Assembly (NCBI GenBank): GCA_903900335.1
Contig: CAIUMP010000061.1
Coordinates: 1-64,000 of the forward strand
Length of the DNA: 64,000 nt
Source of the DNA: an uncultured Ignavibacteriota bacterium
GTDB taxonomy: Bacteria; Bacteroidota; Ignavibacteria; Palsa-1295
Reading direction: 5' to 3'
The position numbers were made by a program, and so were the translations under genes. Positions 8,852 through 16,954 of the stretch are shown here, piece by piece (within the stretch, counting starts at the first letter, position 1; each line of letters opens with the position of its first letter). The notes below the pieces were generated by a model. That model was not told where the DNA came from, did no database searches, and saw only the letters and a program-made list of their open reading frames with translations.

Positions 8852-10084
8852 ATGCATCCCATGACGATCGATACCGGCAATACCGGGTTTATGCTTCTGT
8901 GTACCAGTCTTGTCATGCTCATGACGCCCGGTTTGGCGTTCTTCTATGGGGGGCTCGTTGGCCGGAAGAATGTACTTGCAATCATGATCCAGAGCTTCGT
9001 TTCCATGGGATGGACGACTGTGCTCTGGTACCTCTTCGGCTACTCCCTCTGCTTTAGTGGCGATGTTGGCGGCGTGATAGGAAATTTTGATATGGCCTGC
9101 CTGCGCGGTGTGGATCTGATGAGTCCATCTCCGATCAACACTTCCATTCCGATCATCGTCTTCATCGCGTACCAGATGATGTTTGCGATCATCACGCCTG
9201 CGCTCATCACCGGAGCATTCGCCAACCGCGTTACCTTCAAGGCCTACATGCTTTTCCTCACGGGCTGGCTCATCTTCGTCTATTTCCCTTTCGTCCACAT
9301 GATCTGGGGTGGAGGCATTCTGGCTAAGTGGGGCGTGTTGGATTTCGCAGGCGGAATCGTCGTACACAACATAGCAGGTATGGCCGCTCTCGCTTCGGTG
9401 CTGTATGTCGGCAAACGGAAATCCGTTGATAGCGGCCCACACAATATTCCACTTGTTGCACTCGGAACAGGACTGCTCTGGTTCGGCTGGTACGGCTTCA
9501 ATGCTGGCAGTGAATTCCGCGTGGATGGCGTCACGGCCAGCGCTTTCCTCAACACCGATCTCGCAGCTTCGTTTGCTGCGGTCACGTGGATGATCATCGA
9601 GTGGTTCACCACACGTAAACCGAAATTCCTTGGATTGCTGACGGGGGCCGTCGCAGGACTCGCGACGATCACTCCAGCAGCCGGCTTCGTCTCTCCCACT
9701 TCAGCGGTACTCATCGGCGTTATCGCGGGTATCATCTGCTTCTACGCCGTTGCACTTAAGAACAAGTTGAAATGGGATGATGCACTCGACGTGTGGGGCG
9801 TTCACGGTGTCGGAGGTGCCATCGGCGTCGTGTTGCTTGGTGTGTTCGCTGATTCCGCGTTCAATCCTGCAGTTGGGACCAACGGACTCCTCTATGGCAA
9901 TACACACTTCTTCGGGAAGCAGGTGATCGCCATCCTGATCTCCTCGGTGTGGGCATTCGCCTTCACGTACGGAATGTTGAAGCTGATCGACATGATCACG
10001 CCAGTCAAGGTCGAAGAAAAGCACGAGATGATCGGACTCGATTCCTCCTTGCACGGTGAGACTGCTTACTTGGATTCACTCTAA
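8852..10084 (+). CDS. amt: Ammonium transporter (Amt/MEP/Rh family)
   Basis: 410 residues, the normal length, with about 11 transmembrane helices. It conducts ammonium/ammonia through the inner membrane. Family blocks are MTPGLAFFYGGLVGRKN near the N-terminus, WFGWYGFNAGSE in the middle, and both pore histidines of the twin-His site in GGIVVHNIAGM and DVWGVHGVGGA. ATG 8852 has a good TAGGAG ribosome-binding site. No GlnK/PII gene follows, although amt is usually paired with one. Instead a porin-like barrel gene starts two bases after the stop. Confidence 0.96.
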   Translation: MHPMTIDTGNTGFMLLCTSLVMLMTPGLAFFYGGLVGRKNVLAIMIQSFVSMGWTTVLWYLFGYSLCFSGDVGGVIGNFDMACLRGVDLMSPSPINTSIPIIVFIAYQMMFAIITPALITGAFANRVTFKAYMLFLTGWLIFVYFPFVHMIWGGGILAKWGVLDFAGGIVVHNIAGMAALASVLYVGKRKSVDSGPHNIPLVALGTGLLWFGWYGFNAGSEFRVDGVTASAFLNTDLAASFAAVTWMIIEWFTTRKPKFLGLLTGAVAGLATITPAAGFVSPTSAVLIGVIAGIICFYAVALKNKLKWDDALDVWGVHGVGGAIGVVLLGVFADSAFNPAVGTNGLLYGNTHFFGKQVIAILISSVWAFAFTYGMLKLIDMITPVKVEEKHEMIGLDSSLHGETAYLDSL

Positions 10085-10085
10085 C

Positions 10086-11258
10086 ATGACGGTGAGAACT
10101 TCACGCCCCTTCTCTCGATTCGGGAGGGGGCTTTCTATTGCACTCCTGCTACTGTGCATTACCCGCTCGACCCATGCGCAAAACGCTAAGGCCGATTCGC
10201 TCGCGTGGTACCAATCTATCACTGTCAATGGATTGGTGAGCGCAAGTACAACCGTCAATTTCAATCACCCATCGGATAACCTGAATCGACTGAGGGTGTT
10301 CGATATTGACGCCAACTCGATAAATCTCGACCTCCTCTCACTCACCGTCCATCACGAACCCGCCGTTGGCGAGGCCGGCTTCCGCGCGGATATTTCGGTC
10401 GGCCCAAACATTCCGCGATTGATTCATTCCGCTGGCATGGCCAATGGAGATTGGGATCTGACACAGGCGTATGCCTCCTATGTTGCTGAGATCGGTGCCG
10501 GACTCAGGTTCGATATGGGTAAGTTCATTGCGCCTTTAGGCTACGAGTACATTGATCGATTTGATGGGCTCAACGACAACGCATCCCATTCCTTTCTCTT
10601 CGGATACGCGGTTCCATTCACTACGACAGGAGTACGAGTCACCTATCCGTTCAGCGACGTCTTTTCCGTCTGTGGTATGGTAGCAAACGGATGGGATAAT
10701 TCCGTCGACAACAATACGGCCAAAACATACTGTCTACTACTCTCCTTGCTTCCATCCTCCACCTCAAGCTTCATCCTAACAGCGATCCGTGGTGCGGAGA
10801 AGCCTGGGAATGCCACTGACATGCGCTCCGTGCTGGATCTCGTTGCCTCGTTCAAGATCGGTGAGCGCATCACCGTCGGGGTCAACGGCGATTATGGAAT
10901 GGAGCAGAATGATCAGCGCAGCTCGTTGTTCGCCGACACTTCGCACGGCGATCTTGTCATTAACAGCTACGGAGATGCAACGTGGGACGGCATTGCGGGC
11001 TATATTCGATATACTATCAGTGACAAATTCGCCTTCATTCTTCGTGCCGAAGTTTTCGACGACCCTCAAGGAGTACGAACTGGAACACCACAGACTCTTC
11101 ACGGATACACGCTCACTCCAGAATGGAAACCAACAGCACACTTTGTGCTTCGGGGTGACCTGCGCAATGATAGATCCACTGCCTACGTCTTCGATCACGA
11201 CGGTGCGCGTTGGGGTTCGCAATTGACGGCAAGTATTAACGCACTATACTCATTCTGA
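10086..11258 (+). CDS. Outer-membrane beta-barrel porin-like protein (OmpL/BBP2-like)
   Basis: About 390 residues from ATG 10086, one base after the amt stop; the longer ORF from 10056 would overlap amt. A signal peptide (LSIALLLLCITRSTHAQ) precedes alternating amphipathic strands with aromatic girdles. FDMGKFIAPLGYEYIDRFDGLNDNASHSFLFG resembles the GK-x-x-x-P-x-G-YE and N-x-x-S-R-S-x-x-FG segments of the putative beta-barrel porin-2 family, and the chain ends on a strand with terminal aromatic residue (NALYSF). Tight linkage to amt suggests it lets ammonium or another small solute across the outer membrane; that is inference. Confidence 0.75.
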   Translation: MTVRTSRPFSRFGRGLSIALLLLCITRSTHAQNAKADSLAWYQSITVNGLVSASTTVNFNHPSDNLNRLRVFDIDANSINLDLLSLTVHHEPAVGEAGFRADISVGPNIPRLIHSAGMANGDWDLTQAYASYVAEIGAGLRFDMGKFIAPLGYEYIDRFDGLNDNASHSFLFGYAVPFTTTGVRVTYPFSDVFSVCGMVANGWDNSVDNNTAKTYCLLLSLLPSSTSSFILTAIRGAEKPGNATDMRSVLDLVASFKIGERITVGVNGDYGMEQNDQRSSLFADTSHGDLVINSYGDATWDGIAGYIRYTISDKFAFILRAEVFDDPQGVRTGTPQTLHGYTLTPEWKPTAHFVLRGDLRNDRSTAYVFDHDGARWGSQLTASINALYSF

Positions 11259-11263
11259 GCACC

Positions 11264-11776
11264 GTGCACGTCGTTCGTGAAACACCGCGTCTCCTGCTCT
11301 CACGGTACACTTTAAAATATGTAGCGCTTCTGCATCCCATCACATCCGACAAGGAGACGATGAGCTATTATCCAGCGCCATTCTCGTTAGAACAGACTGC
11401 GGCCTGGATCGAGAGGAGCATCAAATGTTACGAAGAGTTTGGGTTTGGACGCTACGGAGTGTTCCTGAAGGATACGCTTGAATTCATAGGCTGTGTAGGC
11501 TTCTTCAGAACCGAGGTAAATGGCGAGGAAGAGAATGACCTGGGGTACATTCTTGGCAAGCCGTATTGGCATCACGGCTACGCGACGGAAGCTGCGCAAG
11601 CGTGCATCGACATGGCGAAAGAGAATGCGTGGTTCAGTCGTATTGTCATCCAGATGGCGGTAGAACACACGGCATCCCGACAAGTGGCAGGGCGGTTAGG
11701 GGCGAAACTGGAATCGCAGTTCATCAAGCACCGAAATCGAGGGAAGCTGACAAATTTGTTTGTGCTCGACATCTAG
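11264..11776 (+). CDS. GNAT-family N-acetyltransferase (RimJ/RimL-like)
   Basis: 170 residues from GTG 11264, five bases after the porin stop. The N-terminal RETPRLLLSRYT and the acetyl-CoA-binding region LGYILGKPYWHHGYATEAAQACIDMA, then ASRQVAGRLGAKLE, are typical of the RimJ/RimL-type GNAT clade that acetylates protein N-termini or small amines. Segment GFGRYGVFLKDTLEFIGCVGF matches the central beta hairpin. The substrate cannot be inferred, and membership of the amt transcription unit may be incidental. Confidence 0.85.
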   Translation: MHVVRETPRLLLSRYTLKYVALLHPITSDKETMSYYPAPFSLEQTAAWIERSIKCYEEFGFGRYGVFLKDTLEFIGCVGFFRTEVNGEEENDLGYILGKPYWHHGYATEAAQACIDMAKENAWFSRIVIQMAVEHTASRQVAGRLGAKLESQFIKHRNRGKLTNLFVLDI

Positions 11777-11800
11777 GATGCCACGCTCAAGGTGATACCG

Positions 11801-12442
11801 TCATGGCTTGACAAGCTCTGGATAGTCCCTCTGAAACTTGTCCACCTCCGGTTTCGTCACATGCGCCACATAACTTTGATTGGGATGATGCCGAAAGTAC
11901 TTAATATGATAATCTTCCGCACGATAAAATGTTGTGAATGGAGCTACTTCCGTCACGATAGGAGCGCGGTACTTCTGTGACTCCGTGAGCTTCGTAATAT
12001 ATAGCTGTATTGCCTCCTTCTGCGAGGCATCATGAAAGAAAACCGCAGAACGGTACTGCGGGCCTTCGTCAGGTTCTTGAAAGTCCTTTGTGGTGGGGTC
12101 ATGCTCGGCGAAAAACACTTCCAACAACTTCTCATACGTGATAACCTTGGGGTCAAATGTGACCTCTACTGACTCGGCATAGCGCGTCTTACCAGTGCCA
12201 ACCTGTTCGTAGGATGGATTAGGCTCCGTGCCCCCACAGTAGCCCGGTAGAGCCTCTTTCACACCTTTGATCTCTGAGAATATCTCTTCGGAATGCCAGA
12301 AGCACCCCATCGCGAACGTGGCGTGTTGCAGCGTGGAGTCCTTCGCAATTACCAATTGCTTGCTTTCCCCACCGGCTCCGGCTCTGGAGTGGCAGGAAAT
12401 AAGTAGTATCGCCGTGGCGAGAAAGAGGCTAGATTTATTCAT
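11801..12442 (-). CDS. msrA: Peptide-methionine (S)-S-oxide reductase, predicted lipoprotein
   Basis: 213 residues from ATG 12442; the ORF track start at 12478 is a TTG that would bury the signal. MsrA repairs oxidised methionine (S-sulfoxide) in proteins. The active site is present as GCFWHSEE (usual form GCFWGxE) with the catalytic Cys, followed by GYCGGTEPNPSYEQVGTGKTRYAESVEV, EVFFAEHDPTT and QYRSAVFF. The N-terminus MNKSSLFLATAILLISC is a lipoprotein signal with lipobox LISC, so this copy should act in the periplasm attached to a membrane. It ends converging on the GNAT gene. No MsrB domain is fused. Confidence 0.93.
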   Translation of the reverse strand: MNKSSLFLATAILLISCHSRAGAGGESKQLVIAKDSTLQHATFAMGCFWHSEEIFSEIKGVKEALPGYCGGTEPNPSYEQVGTGKTRYAESVEVTFDPKVITYEKLLEVFFAEHDPTTKDFQEPDEGPQYRSAVFFHDASQKEAIQLYITKLTESQKYRAPIVTEVAPFTTFYRAEDYHIKYFRHHPNQSYVAHVTKPEVDKFQRDYPELVKP

Positions 12443-12539
12443 CTGGCTACGTACGATGACAACTACTGTCGGTTTCAACCGAGCACGTAGCTGCTAGCTT
12501 ATGGCCCGCCCTGAACTTTCAAATCTGCCGAAGGCCGGG

Positions 12540-12950
12540 TTAAGCTTTTTTCCTCCAGCCGCCAAGGATGGCACCCATGATGACCAGAGAGATCACCGGA
12601 TACATTCCATCGATCAAGGCGAGTGTCTCAGGTCGGCCCGAGAAACGGTAATTCGTGGCGAAGGCAACGAGGATCGTACAGAATCCCAATATCAACCCAA
12701 GGCGAGCACCTTCCATCGCGGTCGTCATCTTCAGCCGACCCAGAAGCCAGGTCATCAACAGCGCCATCATTAGCGACATGAAGATAGAGTAAAGATACGG
12801 AAGAGCGCCGGCCGACATTGTCGCGGTCGGAGAAATATTGTTTAGGGACATCCAAGTCGAAGCGAAGATCCCACTATACCAAAGACCTCCGAGGAGAGCG
12901 TGCATAACTACACATGCTAGGATCGCCAGGTAATTCATTTGTGATTTCAT
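12540..12950 (-). CDS. DUF1761-family small membrane protein
   Basis: 136 residues with four predicted transmembrane segments. MNYLAILACVVMHALLGGLWYSGIFASTWM matches the start of DUF1761 proteins (MNYLAI, LGxLWYS, W), and the C-terminal ISLVIMGAILGGWRKKA also fits. No function is known for the family. ATG 12950 is used; ATG 12938 is an equally good start by family alignment. It sits alone about 100 bp upstream of the msrA transcript. Confidence 0.75.
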   Translation of the reverse strand: MKSQMNYLAILACVVMHALLGGLWYSGIFASTWMSLNNISPTATMSAGALPYLYSIFMSLMMALLMTWLLGRLKMTTAMEGARLGLILGFCTILVAFATNYRFSGRPETLALIDGMYPVISLVIMGAILGGWRKKA

Positions 12951-13120
12951 GGAACAACAGAAGTAGTTTTAGACAAGATGGATGAGCCACTTCGCCAACC
13001 GTGGGAATACGGCCATCCGCAACGGCTCGAAAATACGACGATTCTATGGAGCCACCACGAAATCTCCTGTACGCGCCGTGGATACGACGGCGAAGGAGAA
13101 ACCTTTCGTATTTTCGTAGG

Positions 13121-13987
13121 ATGATGCGATACGCACTCTACTTATTCTTGCTTCTGACGCTGGTCCCTAGTGTGATGCGCGCCCAGTCCGGACAACCCAT
13201 GGCCTCACCGCGCACCGTTGCGCTATTATGGAGCGATGTGGCGGACGCGACCGACATGCGGGCGCCTACACCAGCGATGCGCCCCGACACCTCCTCTCGA
13301 GTGGAAGCAGATTTGATGACAACGCCAACGGGACTGGCAGGAAGTTGGACGGCTGGCTTGTCTGGGCATTATGCTGTCACCTCGCTGGATAGACTCGGTG
13401 CATCCTTTAGCCGCTATCAATTTCAAGATATTTACTCTTCGGAGATCATAGGAGTGCAGTACTCTCGCACGTTCCTCGTGGATTCGCTCCGACGTGCCTC
13501 AGGCGGAATTCGCCTCCGTTATGGTTCACAGGACTTTGGGCCACAATACGTGCCGCTCAATGATCTCACCATGGATTTCGGCGTATCCTTCGATCTCAAC
13601 GCTCAGCTAGCACTTGGCTTTGCCGCTACGCACATACTGAGCCTCTACAACAACCAGGGTATACAGACGGAGCATCGCACCGAATTCTTCGGACTGAGTT
13701 ACCGTAGCGAACGCAAGGACCGATCCTCTAAATTCATCCTCGATGCTGCCGCCGAGTCCAGCGAAAGCTCCTCTATCGCGATGCACGTCGGGGTCGAATA
13801 TTCCTTTGCGCTGGACGATGGTTACGCAAACAAATATTTGTCGATTCGGGCTGGAGTTGAGACCCTCACGCATCTTCTCGCCGGTGGTTTCGGGATCATG
13901 TTCGGAGAGACCCAGCTCGACTTCGTACTGCTGCATCATCCTGATCTCGGGAGTTCACTTAGCTTTGGTCTATCCTACCCGCTGTGA
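13121..13987 (+). CDS. Hypothetical exported beta-barrel-like protein
   Basis: 288 residues from ATG 13121. The ORF track extends to 13001, but that lead has no signal-like character, whereas MRYALYLFLLLTLVPSVMRAQ is a clean signal peptide. The mature protein is rich in alternating strands (LAGSWTAGLSGHYAVTSL, GASFSRYQF, RAGVETLTHLLAGGFGIMFG) and ends in LSFGLSYPL, consistent with an outer-membrane barrel. I do not recognise a family. Its stop overlaps the GTG of the next gene by four bases (GTGA), implying translational coupling and possibly a joint outer-membrane role. Confidence 0.7.
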   Translation: MMRYALYLFLLLTLVPSVMRAQSGQPMASPRTVALLWSDVADATDMRAPTPAMRPDTSSRVEADLMTTPTGLAGSWTAGLSGHYAVTSLDRLGASFSRYQFQDIYSSEIIGVQYSRTFLVDSLRRASGGIRLRYGSQDFGPQYVPLNDLTMDFGVSFDLNAQLALGFAATHILSLYNNQGIQTEHRTEFFGLSYRSERKDRSSKFILDAAAESSESSSIAMHVGVEYSFALDDGYANKYLSIRAGVETLTHLLAGGFGIMFGETQLDFVLLHHPDLGSSLSFGLSYPL

Positions 13988-15963
13988 CGAGCCGATGGCA
14001 CATCGTGGTTGTACTGTTGCACGCCGGCCTTGTGCTTCTGCCTAGCGTTTCGGTGGCTCAGACCGAACGCCATCACGTTCCTCCGAACGACTCTGCAATT
14101 CACTCAACATCCTCCTCTCTCGTCGATGAGGAAGGAAGGCAGCTTCTTGACGAGCCGGGTGGTTCCTCCGTTGACCCCGATGCGTTGTTCGATTATCTCG
14201 ATGGGCTCCCATCAACGCCGAAAACAAATATCACCAACATTCATGGGGACCCAGCAACATCCTGGATCGCCGCACATCAGGCGGTGCGCAATCTGATCGA
14301 ACACCGGCAGAACAGCGGCGATTCTGCGACTCGATTCTCCTTGCGATCCCGTGCTGCCTCCTCGTTCAATGCGAACGACCAGCAAGGTTACAAGTCCGGA
14401 GAATACCTTGGTTCTCCGTACGCCGTCTACAACCGCTTGCGGGCATCTTCGCAGTTGTTCGATTTGGGTGTTGTGATACAGAAGAGGGCCTGGGAATCGG
14501 AGTTTGCCGATCAATTCAATGGCTTTGTCTCCCTGAAGAATCCGTTGGAAGTATTCGGAGCTTTTCAAGTACGCCGTGCCATCGCTGGAGACTATTCGCT
14601 TTCCTTCGGAGATGGGTTACTATTCGGTGGTGGAGCGACCGTGAGCAAGAGTTCAGACGCGGTTTCTGGGGTGGAGCAACGGGGGTTCGGATTTAAGGGC
14701 ACTCTCGGTAACGCGCCATCGAGTAGTTATAGAGGGGGCGCAATCGAATTGGGACTCGGGCCGGTCAACGTCACAGCATTCGGTTCGTCTCGGTTTGTCG
14801 ATGCGAATGTGCAGGGCGATACAATTCGCACGCTCTATTCAACGCCCTATCATCGGACACCGGCTGAACTTGCACTGAAGAACATTGAAGGGATGCATAT
14901 GTCGGGTATCCGAGTCGGTGCAACGAATGGTGATACCTCTTCGCTAAACCTTTCCCTTGGTGTGACAGCCATGTCATTCTATTACGATGCTCCTTACGCC
15001 GGAACCCCGGGAGCACCGTTCTTTGGCACCACCATGCGCGCCGGCAGCATTGATGCTCTTGCCATCGGCGGGCACGCCTCCCTTTCCGGGGAGCTTGCCG
15101 AGAGTGTCGACGCCCGTGCCGCTCAATCTGCGTGGATAGTAACCTGTCTTGCGGAACCGTTTCCCTCTGTAGGACTCTCGGCACTCTATCGTCATGTACC
15201 GAATGGCTTCGTCTCACCCTTCGGTCAAATCTCGGGCGAGGCGGTTTCATCGCTCGGCAACGCAAACGGCATCTATCTTGGTGTCACGGTTGTACCGTTC
15301 GAAGGAGTCTTGCGAGTCAATGCGTACGCTGACTTTGAAAACACATTACTCCCATCAACTACTGTCTTCGATAAGCAGACGCACGATTATCTGGCCGCCG
15401 CTCATTTGACTGCGATCCTCAACCGACTCGATCTGGATATGATAGTCAGAAGCACGACGCGCCAAGGAATTGTGACGATCGCTGGCGGTTTACGACCCGA
15501 ATATGCCACTGTTGCTCGGGAGAAGTCCACGATACGGATCGAGGCACACTATCACCTGACGGACGTCCTGAGCCTGCGATCGAGGGCTGAGCTGGTGATC
15601 GCTCCGCTTCCGTCGGAATCGGTTGAACACGGATTCCTCCTACTCCAAGAACTCCGGGCGACCGGGCTCCCGAATCGAACCAGCGTACAATTCGATGTTT
15701 GTCGATTCCAAACCGACTCGTTCAATTCGGCGCTATATCTATACCAGGGGATAGTCCCTGGCTCCGGGGCGGTTTCACTGCTTGATAGCAAGGGGTGGCA
15801 TTTTGGCATCCGAACCACCACTCGTGTTTTCTCGGAGCTTGCAGTTTCTTTGGCAGCCACGGGTTCCATCTACGATTCATCGCGCACCCTCGGCAGCGGA
15901 CCAACTGCCAGAACAGGAACGACCGACGTTACCGGGTATCTGCAGCTGGAAGTTACGTTGTGA
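13984..15963 (+). CDS. Outer-membrane protein resembling the helix-hairpin-helix/barrel family, with a degenerate HhH segment
   Basis: 659 residues from GTG 13984. A signal peptide (VVVLLHAGLVLLPSVSVAQ) leads to an ~80-residue segment whose NITNIHGDPATSWIAAHQAVRNLIEHRQNSG is laid out like the helix-hairpin-helix unit of Bacteroidota HhH outer-membrane proteins (N-T, two helices, then YRxxxG) but lacks the glycine-rich hairpin. The rest is barrel-like: FSLRSRAASSF, RRAIAGDYSLSFGDGLLFGGG and SSYRGGAIELGLGPVNVTAFGS parallel the GDY-x-L-x-FGQGL and FRGAA blocks of that family. Function is unknown; the HhH family is sometimes supposed to touch DNA or act in uptake, which is speculation here. Its tail overlaps egtD by 11 bp, convergently. 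Confidence 0.65.
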   Translation: MTSRWHIVVVLLHAGLVLLPSVSVAQTERHHVPPNDSAIHSTSSSLVDEEGRQLLDEPGGSSVDPDALFDYLDGLPSTPKTNITNIHGDPATSWIAAHQAVRNLIEHRQNSGDSATRFSLRSRAASSFNANDQQGYKSGEYLGSPYAVYNRLRASSQLFDLGVVIQKRAWESEFADQFNGFVSLKNPLEVFGAFQVRRAIAGDYSLSFGDGLLFGGGATVSKSSDAVSGVEQRGFGFKGTLGNAPSSSYRGGAIELGLGPVNVTAFGSSRFVDANVQGDTIRTLYSTPYHRTPAELALKNIEGMHMSGIRVGATNGDTSSLNLSLGVTAMSFYYDAPYAGTPGAPFFGTTMRAGSIDALAIGGHASLSGELAESVDARAAQSAWIVTCLAEPFPSVGLSALYRHVPNGFVSPFGQISGEAVSSLGNANGIYLGVTVVPFEGVLRVNAYADFENTLLPSTTVFDKQTHDYLAAAHLTAILNRLDLDMIVRSTTRQGIVTIAGGLRPEYATVAREKSTIRIEAHYHLTDVLSLRSRAELVIAPLPSESVEHGFLLLQELRATGLPNRTSVQFDVCRFQTDSFNSALYLYQGIVPGSGAVSLLDSKGWHFGIRTTTRVFSELAVSLAATGSIYDSSRTLGSGPTARTGTTDVTGYLQLEVTL

Positions 15964-16930
15964 CCCTGCAATACCAAACATCGAAATACTCGCGCGAATC
16001 GGACCAGCGTTGCACGAGTTCAAAACCGGAGGCTTCAATGATCGCTGCGAATGCTTCGCGGGAATACTTGTAGGAATATTCGGTGACGATGTGCTCTCCT
16101 TCGGAAAGACGGATCTCGGTATCCTCTAGCTGGATGGATTGCCCAACAATGCTGACTAAGTGCATCTCGATTCGGCTTTCGAGCGTGTTGAAGAACGCGT
16201 GATGACGAAACTTGTCCGCCGAAAGTGTTGCATTGAACTCTCGATTGATGCGAGAAATGAGATTAAGATTGAAAGCTGCAGTAACGCCTCTTCGGTCGTC
16301 GTACGCTGCTTCGAGCGTCGCTGTCTCCTTTCTTCGGTCAAATCCAATGAGAAGATTTACTCCGGTACCCACGCTTGCCACAACGGAGCGTAAAAAACCG
16401 ACTGCTTCATCCGGTGTAAAATTACCTACCGTAGAACCAGGGAAGAATACCACGGTTTGAGCCGTGCGACTGTTAGGTTTTGGAAGGGAAAAACTCTCTG
16501 TGTAATCCGCACATACCGGCCAAACTTCAAGCTCGGGAAAGGCTTCGACAAGTTCTAACGAAGCATCCAGCAACTGCTCGCGGGAGATGTCGATAGGCAC
16601 GTAGGCGGCGGGTCGGTCCAGCGCTGCGAGGAGCATATTTGTTTTCAACCCGGCTCCGGTTCCGAACTCGATGACGAGGGCGTCGGGACCGACGAGGCTC
16701 GCGATCTCCGGTAGATACCTCTGTAGAATCGAAATCTCCGTGCGGGTGAGATAGTACTCATCAAGCTTGGTGATCTCTTCGAACAATTGTGAGCCACGTT
16801 CGTCATAGAAGAACTTGCTCGGAATGCGTTTCGGAGTCTGTATTAACCCAGCCAATACATCCTCTTTGAACGAATCGGTGGTCGGTTCGTGGTCGTGTAG
16901 AACGAGTGCTTCGTGTTGAGAAATATTCAT
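15953..16930 (-). CDS. egtD: L-histidine N-alpha-methyltransferase
   Basis: 325 residues, the usual length. EgtD trimethylates the alpha-amino group of histidine with SAM to make hercynine, the first step of ergothioneine synthesis, in the cytoplasm. Conserved blocks are KFFYDERGSQLFEEITKLDEYYLTRTE, the SAM site VIEFGTGAGLKT, YVPIDISREQL, the core FFPGSTVGNF, and LIGFDRRKE. The histidine-binding region NREFNATL and the C-terminal EYSYKYS also fit. It is 24 bases downstream of egtB on the same strand, probably one transcript. Confidence 0.95.
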   Translation of the reverse strand: MNISQHEALVLHDHEPTTDSFKEDVLAGLIQTPKRIPSKFFYDERGSQLFEEITKLDEYYLTRTEISILQRYLPEIASLVGPDALVIEFGTGAGLKTNMLLAALDRPAAYVPIDISREQLLDASLELVEAFPELEVWPVCADYTESFSLPKPNSRTAQTVVFFPGSTVGNFTPDEAVGFLRSVVASVGTGVNLLIGFDRRKETATLEAAYDDRRGVTAAFNLNLISRINREFNATLSADKFRHHAFFNTLESRIEMHLVSIVGQSIQLEDTEIRLSEGEHIVTEYSYKYSREAFAAIIEASGFELVQRWSDSREYFDVWYCRVTT

Positions 16931-16954
16931 GAGAGGCGTTTACAAGAGCAAAAT

